Assembly: GCA_022747635.1 (NCBI GenBank)
Contig: JAKTNV010000005.1
Coordinates: 52,155,513 to 52,219,512 of the forward strand
Length of the DNA: 64,000 nucleotides
Reading direction: 5' to 3'
Source: Hetaerina americana
Lineage: Eukaryota; Arthropoda; Insecta; Odonata; Calopterygidae
Shown here piece after piece: positions 1 through 10,725 of the stretch. Both the position numbers and the translations under genes were made by a program. Under the pieces are notes generated by a model. It was not told the origin of the DNA and ran no database searches. It worked only from the letters and a program-made list of their open reading frames with translations. The stretch's first letter is position 1. Each line of letters begins with the position of its first letter.

Positions 1-515
1 AAAAGGCCTCACGATTATTTAAAGTTCTGAATTCAAAAACCCCTTCATATTTATATGAAAATTTTGAATTCAATTCACTTACGACAAAGAGATCAACCCG
101 CATTACAAAAACATTCCATCTTCCCAAATACCGCACGGCTATATATGAAAAGTCATTCAGTATTTCTTCCTGTAAACTATGCAACGGTTTGCCTAATAAA
201 GTAAAATTATCCAGGAACACATCCCAATTCAACAGTAACATGTTTAAATATCTGTCTACCACACTATCAAAATGACCTATTACTGTTCTATCAGGCTAAA
301 TATTTAACTATTGTTCTTTGTATTTGTATGTATGTATTGTGCTATATGTTTTGTTCAACTGATGTTAAATTATGTTTTCTGACTAGTTTAATTAACTTAT
401 TCTATGCATTATGTAAACCTGTTTCACTCTATAGGTTTAAAAACCTCATGTAACATATATTCTGCTCCAAGGGACTTTGCTCCCAGAGCAATAAAAATTG
501 TTTATTATTATTATC
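1..515 (+). mobile_element. 3' end of a non-LTR retrotransposon (LINE), relic
   Basis: The segment ends with a short hairpin (GCTCC and GGGA-rich arms at about 465-490), then AATAAAAATTG and a short (TTA)n run at 500-514. That is the usual 3' end of many arthropod CR1/Jockey-type LINEs. Upstream, broken frames at about 110-330 weakly resemble the C-terminus of such an ORF2, with a YEKS/LP-like region before the 3' UTR. No open frame survives and the 5' side runs off the window. The family assignment rests on the tail architecture alone. Confidence 0.45.
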
Positions 516-2554
516 TTTAAACTTGAGTGATTTTTTTCGATCGCTTGACACCAATCCTTGTAAGTATAAAAAACAATTAAAGAGTACGATTCTTGCCACT
601 AAATATCTTTCCGCACCCTCACTTAGAGCGGCGCCATCATAATTAAACGTTAAACCACCATTACCCTCTCCAGGGTTGCCCCACGTTGGCCAGCACGAAG
701 CATCATGAATTAGGGAGATCGCACGAGGGAACAATTTGAACGGGGTGAACGTTTTGCACGTTCAACTTGCGTTTGTGTGTGTGTGTGTGTGTGAGCGAGG
801 AAGATGAGCATGTACCCAGTCTCTTTCCTTGTACACCGTGGTATGTGGGGCACAGATGGAAGTTAAGGGGGAGGGTGTGGTTCGGGAAAAAAATACCAGA
901 AACGAGACGGGGCAAGAATTTTCTCGCTCGCGTTCTGCTTGGAAGAAATCCAGCGGCTCAAGACTTTACCCTCTTACCTCGAGTGAAGTGCACGTATAAA
1001 AGAGTTGGGGACGGGAGCAAGAGAGAAAGAGGGAAATGGCAGGGGGTGTGCGAACGGTGTGTTGCCTCGAGGGGATTGTGGGGTGGGGTTGAAAATTTTC
1101 ACGCAGGATGGACTGAAGGTGGGGCGGAAAGTGGAAATATTTTTTCCTTCTTTTCGGGAGTAAGAGGGTGAGGAGATGAGGTGGATGGGCGTCTCACCTC
1201 TCGTCCCCGACTCTGCGAATCTGGAGGGGCTGCGAGGAGTGGAGGAGACACCGCCCTCGTGAGCTGAAGTTGACCCGCTCTCGAAATAAAATTATAACTA
1301 TCGCGGAGGGGGGGGGGGTTGGAGAATGTCTCGCGGAACGGAACGAAACCACTGTCGCCACCTCCGTCATTAAAGCGTGAATGTGAGGCGAAGGGGGAGA
1401 AGGGGGAAAGACGTTTTCTTACTGCTGAAAGAACTTGATGAAAAAAAATACCTCTTCTCCTGTTGTCATTGAGTCGGAAATCCGTTCTTCAAGACGTGTA
1501 TGCTTTATCCCATCATTTTATTTTTGAGGAAGTGCTACCGAATCGACTTGCCATCATTACTGAGGAAGTAGTCTTCAAAATTGTCGATTTTTTTCCTTTT
1601 TTTAATGTGGCACACTGATTGAAGGAGGTTCTTAAAGTTTTTCTGCTATTATTCAGGTTTTTTAGGTGTGGTTCCACCTTATGCCCTTAATGATTCACGT
1701 GGAAAGTATTAGAACGTTTTTTGCCATTGCAGGTCATCAATTACCCTATGATTTAATGCCCTTCTTTAGTCATTTACACATGGGAACTATTCACGAAGTT
1801 ATGCCGACGTAGTTTGCCGAATGAAATTTTTAGAAATTGTATTGATGAACTTTTGCTTAACCAGATAATAAAGGTATTGTGATCATAAAGTTCCACGAGA
1901 AAAGAATAAACATTTGATTTTCAGCTAAAAACTTATGAGAACTTACGTGAATCATGGTATTTCTACTTAACTTACAATTCCACTTTGTGAAATAAATCTT
2001 GCATCAGATCTTTAGTGATGCATACCTAAAATGATTGAATTGAATAAAATAGCAAATATGTTTTTATGATCTGGAATAACTTTCCAGAGTCCTCCTATTA
2101 TTTTGTTTTCCGTGATAAGAATTTGCAAGATGATACACGTGTATTATGACCAAAATTTGCATTGATGACTGCGCACAGTCACGATAAAAATAATTATGTC
2201 TTAAAAACATCATGATATAAATACTGGGAACCAAAGCTATTGTCAAAGCACTTCTGCAAAGCAATATAAAAAAAATGTAAGAGATTTGAAGTGTAAATTT
2301 GAGGATAATATTAATATAGATATGCTCATGACATTTTGTAATTATTCATTTATTTTTTCTTCATCTACCTCTGATTTTAATTTAAAAAATTATAAATTTT
2401 GAAATACTATAGCAAAAACATTTTTATTTTTAAAGGGTTTACATTATAATTACTAATAATCCTAGAGCAACTCCTAATCATAGATATTACACCAACAGTG
2501 CAGGCAGGTGAAGTTAAAGAACCTGCATCGATGCCTAAAACCTAACCACCTTAT
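516..2554. other. No gene seen; GC-rich island, (GT)n and G-tract
   Basis: A perfect (GT)n run lies at 774-793. About 740-1400 is clearly GC-richer than its surroundings, with purine-rich stretches and a G-tract near 1308-1318. A frame at 767-1171 (+) is open through this island, but it starts inside the GT repeat, has no recognisable motif and has low-complexity composition, so I do not call it. From 1400 to 2554 the DNA is AT-rich with nothing recognisable. Confidence 0.6.
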
Positions 2555-3335
2555 ATATCAGGATGTATTTTACTGTCGCTTAGAATTCGAGAAATCCTTG
2601 GAGAGAGTCCGTTGGCTAGAATTAATTTTCGCAGACAATAGGAGTATATTCATCGGATAGGGAACTTATTCTCAACCTGTACATGTCACAGATTATTCAG
2701 GTGCGATTGGAGGGTGAAGAGTCTGGATGGACAGTATTCGAAAATTGGACAGTGGTGCCCATTACCACCTGTACTTTTTTAGCACATAAATGGGCAATAT
2801 ATACTCGTATGTGAAGGAAATGGTTAAAAATGCATGGAAATTACAGGAGGTAGGAATATAAATCCGTGGGGTAATTATAAAATCAGTTAGGTTTTCAAAT
2901 GATCAAGCTAACTTTTTCCTGCCAGACAAAGGGTTTTTCAATAATGGTGAGCGTAGTGGAAAGACAGTGCATTAGTAATGTGGCAAGGAAAAATGTAAAA
3001 AAAACAAAGGGTTGTGTGGTTTAGAGATAGAGGAATACTAAGTTAAATATTTAAAAAGGAGGAAAAAGTAAGAGCAACTGAAACATTTTATCGATCTTTG
3101 AAGTTTTCTGGAATGAAGGGTTAAATTTGTTGGGAAATAGGGAAAAGAATTGTATTAGTCAAAAAAGCTTTCATATGGAGGGAATTGATGACAGGGACGT
3201 TGAGGAAAGTTAAGAAATGGAGGAGAAATAGATTAGACCTATTGGATGGAATGAAGGGAGGAAAAAGTAAGCAGGATTAAGTATGGACTTACTCCAAATG
3301 TCGGATGCCAGTAGTAGTAGTTCTTAGGCATGGCA
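2555..3335 (+). mobile_element. Decayed RTE-like LINE, RT and C-terminal part
   Basis: This is an old copy of the LINE family seen better at 9420-10725. At 2560-2620 the sequence still reads DVFYCRLEFEKSLERVRW, matching RT motif A (FVDFEKAFDR.NW in the younger copy). Then 2665-2700 retains the 'aacctgtacatgtcacag' block, 2880-2930 the region of the FADD active site (here F-N-D-Q, so the aspartate pair is broken), and 3160-3240 the 'ggagggaattgatgacagggacgttgag' block with part of the segment between deleted. Many stops and frameshifts are present, so it is dead. Confidence 0.75.
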
Positions 3336-4113
3336 CCGACAACGGAGATAATTTTCACAAAAAGGGATAGGTGGGTAAACTGGTAGGATTAATACACATA
3401 TATAAGCAGACGGATGAAAAGAAATCCTTCGTCACCATTAGGATACTCTTAACGAAAGGCGCAAAACGGATCCACAATTTAGCGCATGGGCGTGAGGTGG
3501 AGGGTGTCAGGACTTTATCCCTATAAAGGGATAAATCCGTATGCAAAACAAACAAAAGCATGCCAATTCACACCCAGAGGCAGTATATATTCGTACAAAG
3601 CAATTTTTAACTTTACACGCATGCAAATATATATTCTAGCAACTAACATACACAAGCATATACATTTACAAATGTACCAGAAGTCCATGCAGCGTTTAGT
3701 TATGTCTCCGCTTGCAATTCAATATTTTTCATGTTTTCTGATTTTCTGTGGAAAGAACGAATATTTCTATCCGTCTGTACTGGAGTTTATCTCCCTTATG
3801 TTATCTTTGTGGTTTAACCTACCCAAACGGTGTTGGGGCCATAATAATTCCTTTGTATCATAACTATACTGGTGCATTCTGAACCTCGCTAAAAGCGAAC
3901 GTCAAATTTGTTATATCAGGCTGAATCCAACTTAAATTGATTAAAAGCGTATTGAATAAAAATAGTCACAAAATAAATTTATAACTTTTTCATCATATGC
4001 GATTTGCAAATGAACACATTTAAGGGTTCTTATGTGTGTTTGTATGTATGCATGCGTGTTTTTGATTTTGTGTGGATATATATAATATATGTATATGTAT
4101 ATGTATATATATA
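3336..4113. other. No gene seen; TA-rich flank of the Helitron
   Basis: AT-rich DNA. A frame open at 3486-3863 (+) has no recognisable domain. The last part, about 4075-4113, is an imperfect (TA)n/(TATG)n run that forms the left flank of the Helitron insertion. Confidence 0.6.
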
Positions 4114-4154
4114 TCTATATATATAAAGGAGAGTGTTTGTTTGTATGTATATAA

Positions 4155-6275
4155 TATGTTTACTTTTTTGCTGTCATAGAAACAGCATTTTTCCAACTAT
4201 GCCAGCAGGATACTTTTGCAAGAACACTATTGTATTCAGAATTGCCGAGATATTATACGTGGAATACATCAAGGAAAGTCTTTTGTAGAAGAAAAATAGG
4301 CAACTTTGATCCTGAGAATAATATTTATTCATGTGACGCATTGTGCCGAGTCTACACAGTCCATCCTAACAACGCCGAATGTTATTTTTTAAGAATGCTT
4401 CTACATACCATTAGAGGACCTCGCTCATTTGCAGAATTAAGAACGGTAAACGGAGAAATATGTGAGACATTCAGAGAAGCTTGCCAGAATTTAGGGTTGC
4501 TAGAAGGAGATCAACACTGGGATGACTCATTGCGAGAGGCCAGTTTGATTTCTCTTCCAGGACAAATCCGAATTTTGTTTGCCATCATAATAACCTCCTG
4601 TAATCCATCTAACCCAAAAACATTATGGGAAATATATAAAGAATCAATGAGTGAGGATATACTGGCTAAAGTTCGAAGTGAAAATCCTACACTGGATATT
4701 ACGTTTAATTCCGACATTTTTAATAAAACTTTGATTATTTTGGAGGAAAAGTGTATCACCATGGTTAACAAGACTTTAGTGGAACTCGGTCTTTTTGCAC
4801 CTGTACAAGATCAACAGGGTGTATTTTATCCAGATTATATACGTGAAACTAGCTACAATGTCTTAGACTTAGAAGCATACATCGCGGATAAAAAGCCACT
4901 TCTTAATGAAGATCAGAAATTCGCGTACGAAACAATAATGGATCAAGTAGATAAACAAGAAGGAGGTATCATTTTTCTTGATACTGCTGGTGGCACGGGA
5001 AAAACATTTTTGATTAATTTAGTTCTCGCTGAAATCAGCGTTCATGAAGAAATTGCTCTAGCCGTTGCATCTTCAGGTATTGCAGCGACATTAATGGAAG
5101 GAGGAAGAACAGCCCACTCTGCCCTTAAGTTGCCCCTTAATATTTCCCGACAAGAAAATCCCACATGTCATATAAATAAAACAAGCGGCCAGGCACACGT
5201 TCTTATAGAATGTAAATTGATAGTATGGGATGAGTGTACGATGGCTCATAAAAAATCTCTTGAGGCCCTCAACGCAACACTTCAAGATCTTAGAGGAAAC
5301 TGCAGTTTAATGGGAGGAGCTCTGGTACTCCTGTGTGGAGACTTCCGTCAAATTCTGCCTGTCATTCCAAAATCGACTCCAGCCGATGAAATTTATGCCT
5401 GTTTAAAACATTCTGTTCTATGGAATCATGTCCAAGAAATTAGCCTTAAACAAAACATGCGAATCCTCTTAAGAGATGGGAATGCTCAAAATTTTGCAAA
5501 TAAACTTTTGGAGATTGGAGAAGATAGATTAGTTATTGAAGCATCTGGTATGATAAAATTGTCATCAGATTTATGTGTATCGGTGAAAACTGCCCGCGAT
5601 ATGATACAAGCAGTCTATCCCAACGTTAATCAAAATTATAAAAAAATGGAATGGTTGCGAGAAAGAGCCATTCTTGCTCCTAAGAACGATGATGTTAATG
5701 AAATTAACAAGGAGATGCTAGCCATGCTGCCAGGAGACGTGATTGAATATAAATCGGTTGATACCGTAGTGGATGCTGACGAAGCCGTCAATTATCCAAC
5801 GGAATTCCTAAATTCACTTGATCCAGCTGGATTGCCACAACATCGCCTTGTACTTTAAGTAGGATCTCCAATCATTTTATTGCGAAATTTAGATCCACCA
5901 AAACTCTGCAACGAGACACGATTGTGTGTGACAAAATTAATGAAAAATATAATCCAGGCAGTCATTTTAACTGGAAAAGGAAAAGGTGAAATAATTTTTA
6001 TTCCACGGATACCTCTAATCCCAACTGATCTTCCCTTCAACTTTAAAAGATTACAGTTTCCAGTCCGGGTAGCTTTTTTAATTACCATTAATAAATCACA
6101 GGGACAGTCTTTAAAGTTTTGTGGTGTTGATCTAAGATCGCCATGTTTTAGCCACGGGCAACTTTATGTTGCTTGCTCCAGAGTAGGTTCGCCTAAAAAT
6201 TTATATATTCTTTCTCCTGGATATGAAACAAAAAATGTAGTTTATAAACAGGTGTTAAATAAAAAAGATTCTTAA
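4155..6275 (+). pseudogene. Helitron RepHel helicase half (Pif1-like SF1 helicase), one in-frame stop
   Basis: One reading frame runs from 4155 to 6275 with a single stop (TAA, 5856-5858); the frame on both sides is the same, so this is one nonsense change and not a frameshift. Recognisable Helitron coding sequence starts near 4176 (ETAFFQLCQ, then FARTLLYSELPRYYTW). Counting from codon 4230, the helicase motifs are Walker A AGGTGKT at 253-259, Walker B WDEC with D at 334, and GDFRQILP at 370-377. After the stop come the C-terminal motifs INKSQGQSL (about 6085-6115) and VACSRVG (about 6170-6190). The DNA unwinding step of rolling-circle transposition is the family role; this copy has no Rep nuclease. 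No ATG lies upstream of the homology; the first in-frame ATG is well inside. It is probably non-functional. Confidence 0.92.
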
Positions 6276-6358
6276 ATTTGTATGAAGTAGTGTATTATTG
6301 TACTTTATAATTTGTTGTTTTTATTTATGTAGTATATTTATATTACTATTTCTCCCTA

Positions 6359-6376
6359 ACCCGTGCAAAGCCGGGT
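6359..6376 (+). other. Helitron 3' terminal hairpin
   Basis: ACCCG at 6359-6363 pairs with CGGGT at 6372-6376, and GC at 6365-6366 can pair with GC at 6370-6371 around an AAA loop, with one bulged T. It lies six bases before the CTAG end, as the 3' termination hairpin of Helitrons does. Confidence 0.9.
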
Positions 6377-6385
6377 ATTCAGCTA

Positions 6386-6386
<1 letters not shown>

Positions 6387-6472
<86 letters not shown>
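6387..6472. repeat. (TA)n tract
   Basis: About 43 perfect TA units directly after the Helitron end. With 4080-4113 it forms the target tract into which the Helitron inserted. Confidence 0.98.
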
Positions 6473-6478
<6 letters not shown>

Positions 6479-6486
6479 CATATGTA

Positions 6487-6700
6487 TATGATTTCGTCGA
6501 AGTAGCACGGAAGTGTTGAATAACAAACATTGAAAGTAACAAACAATATAGGAACACATAAAAAGATTACTCACACGTTATTTCTTGATCATTCAGCTTC
6601 GTCCTCATCGAAAGAAATAGAAGTAATCAAAAGATTACTTCTACTTCTTCCGATGAAGACGGAGCTGAATTCCGTCGGAATATATAGAAAATATATATCT
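6487..6700. repeat. Fold-back repeat, TA-tract-associated family, copy 1
   Basis: Inverted arms at 6592-6628 and 6633-6669 (37 bp each, 4 mismatches, AAAA loop). The left flank (6487-6590) carries ACGGAAGTG, AACAAACAATATAGGAACAC and CTCACACGTTATTTCTTGAT, all shared with copy 2 at 15054-15283. It lies between two long TA tracts. It has no coding capacity. It could be a MITE-like element or part of a Penelope-like terminal repeat; the class is not settled. Confidence 0.75.
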
Positions 6701-6716
6701 ATATATAAATAAATAA

Positions 6717-6808
<92 letters not shown>
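6717..6808. repeat. (AAAT)n then (TA)n tract
   Basis: Four AAAT units at about 6704-6719 pass into about 43 TA units ending near 6808. Confidence 0.97.
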
Positions 6809-8604
6809 CTCGCATGTGAAGATCTTTAATATTTAATAAAATTTATTTTGGCATTATTCATCTTTTAATAAGGTTTTGAATAACTTTTGTAAAAGATAAA
6901 TTTGTTTCCCTCACTCTCTCTAGCTTTGCATTTGTGGACTTTCAACTTAAATGCTACACCATCGAAAGAAAGAACAGCGAAAAGGAGCATGCGTGGGTGG
7001 AGAATGGCACCGCGAGTCGAGTGTTGGAACTGGGAGAAGAGGAGAGGGAACGGTTGGCGGATGGTAGCAACGAGTTGCTACAGCTCGCCCGTGAGAGAAA
7101 TTGAAGGCGGCAGTTGCGCTGCGGAACGGAAGGATTCCGTGAGAGAGGGGTTTTGTGATACGACAATGGGTCCTGAATTGTGCGAGATGAGGGCGAGAGA
7201 GAAATTGGGAGATAGTTCTGGGGGGGGGCTGGGAATGAAAGAGAGAGAGAGAGAATGAGAGAGAACCGGTCAAGAGCACGGGAGGTGGTCGTAAGGGCTT
7301 GAGGGAGGCCGCCAGACCCAAAACTGTTTCGAAATGTGTGTGGCTCAGGGAGAGTTCGGGAATGGGAGCGTTGGGTGCGTGGGGGTGGCTGAGCGATACG
7401 GTGAGTTGAAAGGATTGGTGCGGGGCGTAGAGGGAGCACTGTGGTGTTAGCCGACATGGGGGGAGGAATGGGAGCGTTGGCGAAGAGTATGGGCAGTGGG
7501 GAAGACCGGGGGGCCTATTCGGACATATGCCAGGGCAAAAGGATTTAACTGCCGGGGATATTAATGCCTTAAGATTTCCCATTTGCGTTCATCTCACGTC
7601 ACTGTTACACTTCATGGACTTGCCTGCTTTACTCCATGTCGATTGAATGCGTCATTTTGACGATGCCGGATTGGGGGGGGGGGAGTGGTGAATGACACCC
7701 ATGAATAAAAGGCGCCGAGGTCGACAACAAGACTTCTTCATACATTATTTAGATAAAGGTGTACTTATATAGATATTTTGATAACATACAGTATCAATTT
7801 TCGATCTAGCATACCCCTTATAATGAAAAACAAAAGTTTATTAATCAACATGAATGGTAACAGAATTAGGATTTGTACAATTCAGGTATTTTTCATCACA
7901 ATAATATTGAGTTTCACGATATTATATCGTGCGTGCATACCTGGAAGGCTGAAACTTCCACAGCAATAGTGATGTTTGGAGTAAATATTGAATTTGCTTC
8001 CCTATTTCCAAGGAGAGATTTAATGCAAACATATCACAAAGTTGAATGGTTTAAGACTCATAATGGGCGTTAAGTAGAAGTAGAAAAATTAACATTATTG
8101 AGAAATATAACATTTTTTCACCCTAGTTTAATCACCATTTAAATCAAATTATATTTCTTCCCGACATTACATTCATTTACCAGTGCCGAAAGGGCACGAA
8201 ATTTTTCTGTTTAATTCTCAATGAAAAAAAAAACTCTAATATTCTCAGAGAGAAATCTAACACCCACCTTCATGGAGTTCTGCCAAAGTTTAACAGAGTT
8301 TCCTAGTTAATTTGCTCACACAACAAATTACCCTTACTACATTTAATTAATAATTATTATTTAAAATGATAATTCTAAATTGATAAAATCAACGAAAAGG
8401 AAATTTCAAATAAATCAATCAAATAAATTATTTTACACACTCTTTTAAAACAGTACATGGTTTAAAAGTGAACATTATTCACATTGATTAGTTTATATAT
8501 CTCTCGTGATATAGAATTTATACAAATCTGCTAAATAAAATTATTATTTATGCTCCCTTGCTATATTAAGTAACCATATTAAATTGTTGGATACAAATAT
8601 TTGA
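6809..8604. other. No gene seen; GC/purine-rich island
   Basis: About 6960-7570 is GC-rich and purine-rich on the plus strand, with long GAGAGA runs near 7240-7265 and a G-tract at about 7672-7682. Several frames stay open there on the minus strand (for example 6947-7582), but their products are S/P/H/L-rich low complexity with no motif, as expected from polypyrimidine DNA. 7600-8604 is AT-rich with nothing recognised. Confidence 0.6.
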
Positions 8605-9190
8605 AATTATTATTATTATTAAAAATACACATGTGCTGATAGACATTGTCAGGTGGCACAAAAGTCCCAAATAATTGCAAAAGATAATACATAAAACTAG
8701 ACTTCAAACCACAAATCTCTTTAACAAAACAAGTGAATCCCCATCCCATTTACAACCATTAATCAGCAAGAAAAAAAAGATAAATTAAAAAAATTAAGCT
8801 ATTACATATAATACCATACACCACACATCAATCAAATTATTACATATATGCCTTACATCTATTCTTAAAAGTATACACTCTGTTAGGAAAGGGCTCGAAT
8901 ATTTTTGCAGGTAAAGTGTTCCACTCAACAATTGTTCTATTTAGAAAAGAAAATTTTTTTATATGATAACAATGCAAAAACGATACTGCAGCATATGATT
9001 CAATAAATATATCATGTATAATTATTAAACGAGCACTAAACCCTTGATTCTCTACAGTAAAGTACTGTGGATAAAGAGCCTGTTATGTTCTTTTATCATG
9101 AACCAATTTCACCAAGTGAGATAACCCACCATTAATTAGATTAAGCTAAACATTTTTATGATTTACGTACGCGTACCTCTCCCCTTCATA
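8605..9190 (-). mobile_element. CR1/Jockey-like LINE, C-terminus and 3' UTR, relic
   Basis: Reading the minus strand, about 8975-8880 encodes FLNRTIVEWNTLPAKIF followed by NRVYTFKNRCKAYM. The NRT..EWN.LP block is the hallmark of the extreme C-terminus of CR1/Jockey-type ORF2. The frame is broken upstream. The 3' UTR follows and ends in a (TAA)n run at 8607-8623. The other copy of this kind in the window is at 17150-18235. The element is 5' truncated near a TA tract at 9212. Confidence 0.75.
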
Positions 9191-9207
9191 AACCCATATA
9201 TAATATA

Positions 9208-9211
<4 letters not shown>

Positions 9212-9256
<45 letters not shown>

Positions 9257-9272
9257 CACACACACACACACA
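9212..9272. repeat. (TA)n and (CA)n tract
   Basis: TA units from about 9212 to 9255 with one TATG break, then eight CA units to 9272. Confidence 0.95.
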
Positions 9273-9399
9273 TAAGAAACCTGTCGAAGACCTGTCTGAC
9301 GATAATTTTTTTCCGCGCATAGTTATGATCTATGGTACTGTGCGCCGGAAAATTTAAATTTGGTTCCTTTTTTAACAGGCTAAAATAAAAAGGTATCAG

Positions 9400-10725
9400 A
9401 ATTATTTTTTCAAAATAAATGATATTATTTAACTATTATTATAGTATAAGTCTCAGGATCATAAACAAAAGGAAAGAGAGTAGGGCAAATGATTACTTAG
9501 GGGATGATCAGTTTGGGTTTAGGAAGGGGAGAGGTACGCGTGATGCCATTGCAGTAATGAGATTATTAATCGAGAGGAACATAGAACACAACCAGGAGGT
9601 ATTTGCCTGTTTCGTAGATTTCGAAAAAGCGTTTGATAGATTGAATTGGGAAAAACAAATGAGTATATTACAGAAAATAGGAATATATTGGAGGGAAAGG
9701 AGGCTAATCCGCAACCTGTACATGTCTCAGACTGCTCAGTTGCGGGTGGAAAACGGGGAGTCCGGATGGGCAGGATTAGGAAGAGGTGTAAGGCCAGGTT
9801 GCCCATTATCACCGTTGCTGTTCAATCTGTATGCAGAGGAAATGATTAAAGAGGCATGGGAAGAACTGGAGGTAGGAATGAAAGTGGGCGGGGAATACGT
9901 AAAATCAGTTAGATTTGCTGATGACCAAGCTTTAGTTTGTCAGTCAGCCAAGGGGTTGCAATCATTGCTTAGTGCATTGGGAATTCAGTGCGACCGGTAT
10001 GGGTTAGAATCAATATTAATAAAACAAAGGTTATGCAATTCTCTAGAAAGAAAAAGGTTAAGCTAAACGTTAAAATAGGCGGGCAAAAACTAGAGCTGGT
10101 AGAACAGTTTACGTATCTCGGTAGTGTTTTGGACCAATACGGTCAAAGTAGTCGGGACGTAAGGAGATGAATTGCGCTAGGCAAAGAGGCTTTCACAAGG
10201 AGGGAGTTGATGATGGGGACGTTGAGTAAGGATATTAAGAAAAGACTCGTTAAAACTTTGATATGGAGCGTAGCTATGTACGGCGCGGAAACGTGGTCAT
10301 TGAAGCAGGAGGATAGACGTAGACTGGAGGTTTTTGAAATGTAGGTGTGGAGAAGAATTGAGAAGGTGAAATGGACAGAGAAGAAAACAAATGAGGAAGT
10401 ACTTGGTATGGTGGGCAAAGAGAGGGGTTTATTTGGAGAAATCCTATGGAGGCAGGAAAAGTGGCTGAAGGGGGTATTGACCGGCAGTGGGTAGCTGAAG
10501 ACTGTGATAGAGGGGAGAATGTTTGGCAAACGAGGACAGGGAAGGAACAGGATAGGGATGTTGGACGGGATGTAGGGAGGAAGAAAGTACTCAGAGCTGA
10601 AGAGGGACCTGATGTATGGTAGGATGTAGTGTTTTGCTAGGGCTTCACAAATATTTAATTAGTAATTATGTCCATCCAAAAACCTACCTTAACCGGTAGA
10701 TTTCCTAATAATAATAGTATAATAT
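9400..10725 (+). mobile_element. RTE/CFDP2-like LINE, 5'-truncated copy
   Basis: A 5'-truncated non-LTR retrotransposon starting within the RT domain and ending in a (TAA)n tail at about 10707-10716. Its last 40 bases contain a short stem-loop (CTACC 10684-10688, GGTAG 10695-10699) conserved in other copies here. The region 10109-10567 is almost identical to an inverted copy at 38230-38687, while the 3' UTR beyond is clearly diverged. This is the youngest-looking LINE copy in the window. The clade name is my inference from the C-terminal 'YLGSVL...ALGKEAF...YGAETW' pattern. Confidence 0.9.
9419..10620 (+). pseudogene. Non-LTR reverse transcriptase, broken
   Basis: Frame 9419-10066 holds RT motifs: YLGDDQFGFRKGRGTRDA (residues 26-43), motif A FVDFEKAFDR (65-74), GVRPGCPLSPLLFNLYAEEM (123-142) and active site FADD (166-169). 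The product would copy element RNA at the target site. A frameshift near 9985 moves reading to the frame that carries KTKVMQFSRKKK and the thumb-like QFTYLGSVLDQYG. That frame stops at TGA 10168-10170, and the next part (ALGKEAFTRRELMMGTLS, YGAETWSLKQEDRRRLEVFEM) is open until TAG at about 10342. Further stops follow at about 10492 and 10573. The first two stops are shared with the inverted copy at 38 kb. No endonuclease domain is present in this truncated copy. Confidence 0.92.

Larger units (their letters stand above)
4114..6386 (+). mobile_element. Helitron, both termini intact, internally deleted
   Basis: The left end starts TCTATATATATAAAGG at 4114, the typical 5' TC terminus of animal Helitrons, and the base before it (4113) is A. 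The right end is CTAG at 6383-6386 (CTRR consensus) followed by T at 6387, giving the expected insertion between A and T. Six bases inside the right end is a GC-rich hairpin (6359-6376). The element lies in a (TA)n tract on both sides. At 2273 bp it is much shorter than autonomous Helitrons. The Rep/HUH nuclease and the N-terminal part of RepHel are missing, and the 5' end passes directly into the helicase within about 60 bp. Direct sequence signs and family knowledge agree well here. Confidence 0.92.

Noticed and set aside
767..1171. 134-codon open frame
   Set aside because: It starts in a (GT)n run within a GC/purine-rich island, with low-complexity product and no domain.
6298..6574. Open frames encoding long I-Y repeats on both strands (also at 14533-15176, 15197-15478, 52782-53114, 57518-58278, 61208-61483 and 61688-61894)
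   Set aside because: They are translations of (TA)n tracts and have no stop only because TATATA contains none; there is no support for coding.
6947..7582. Two overlapping minus-strand frames of 211 and 167 codons
   Set aside because: S/P/L/H-rich products read from polypyrimidine DNA in overlapping frames; no motif or exon signal.
10143..10529. 128-codon minus-strand frame, nearly identical to 38268-38654 (+)
   Set aside because: Its conservation reflects identity of the two LINE copies; it is antisense to the retrotransposon C-terminus, which carries the real protein signal.
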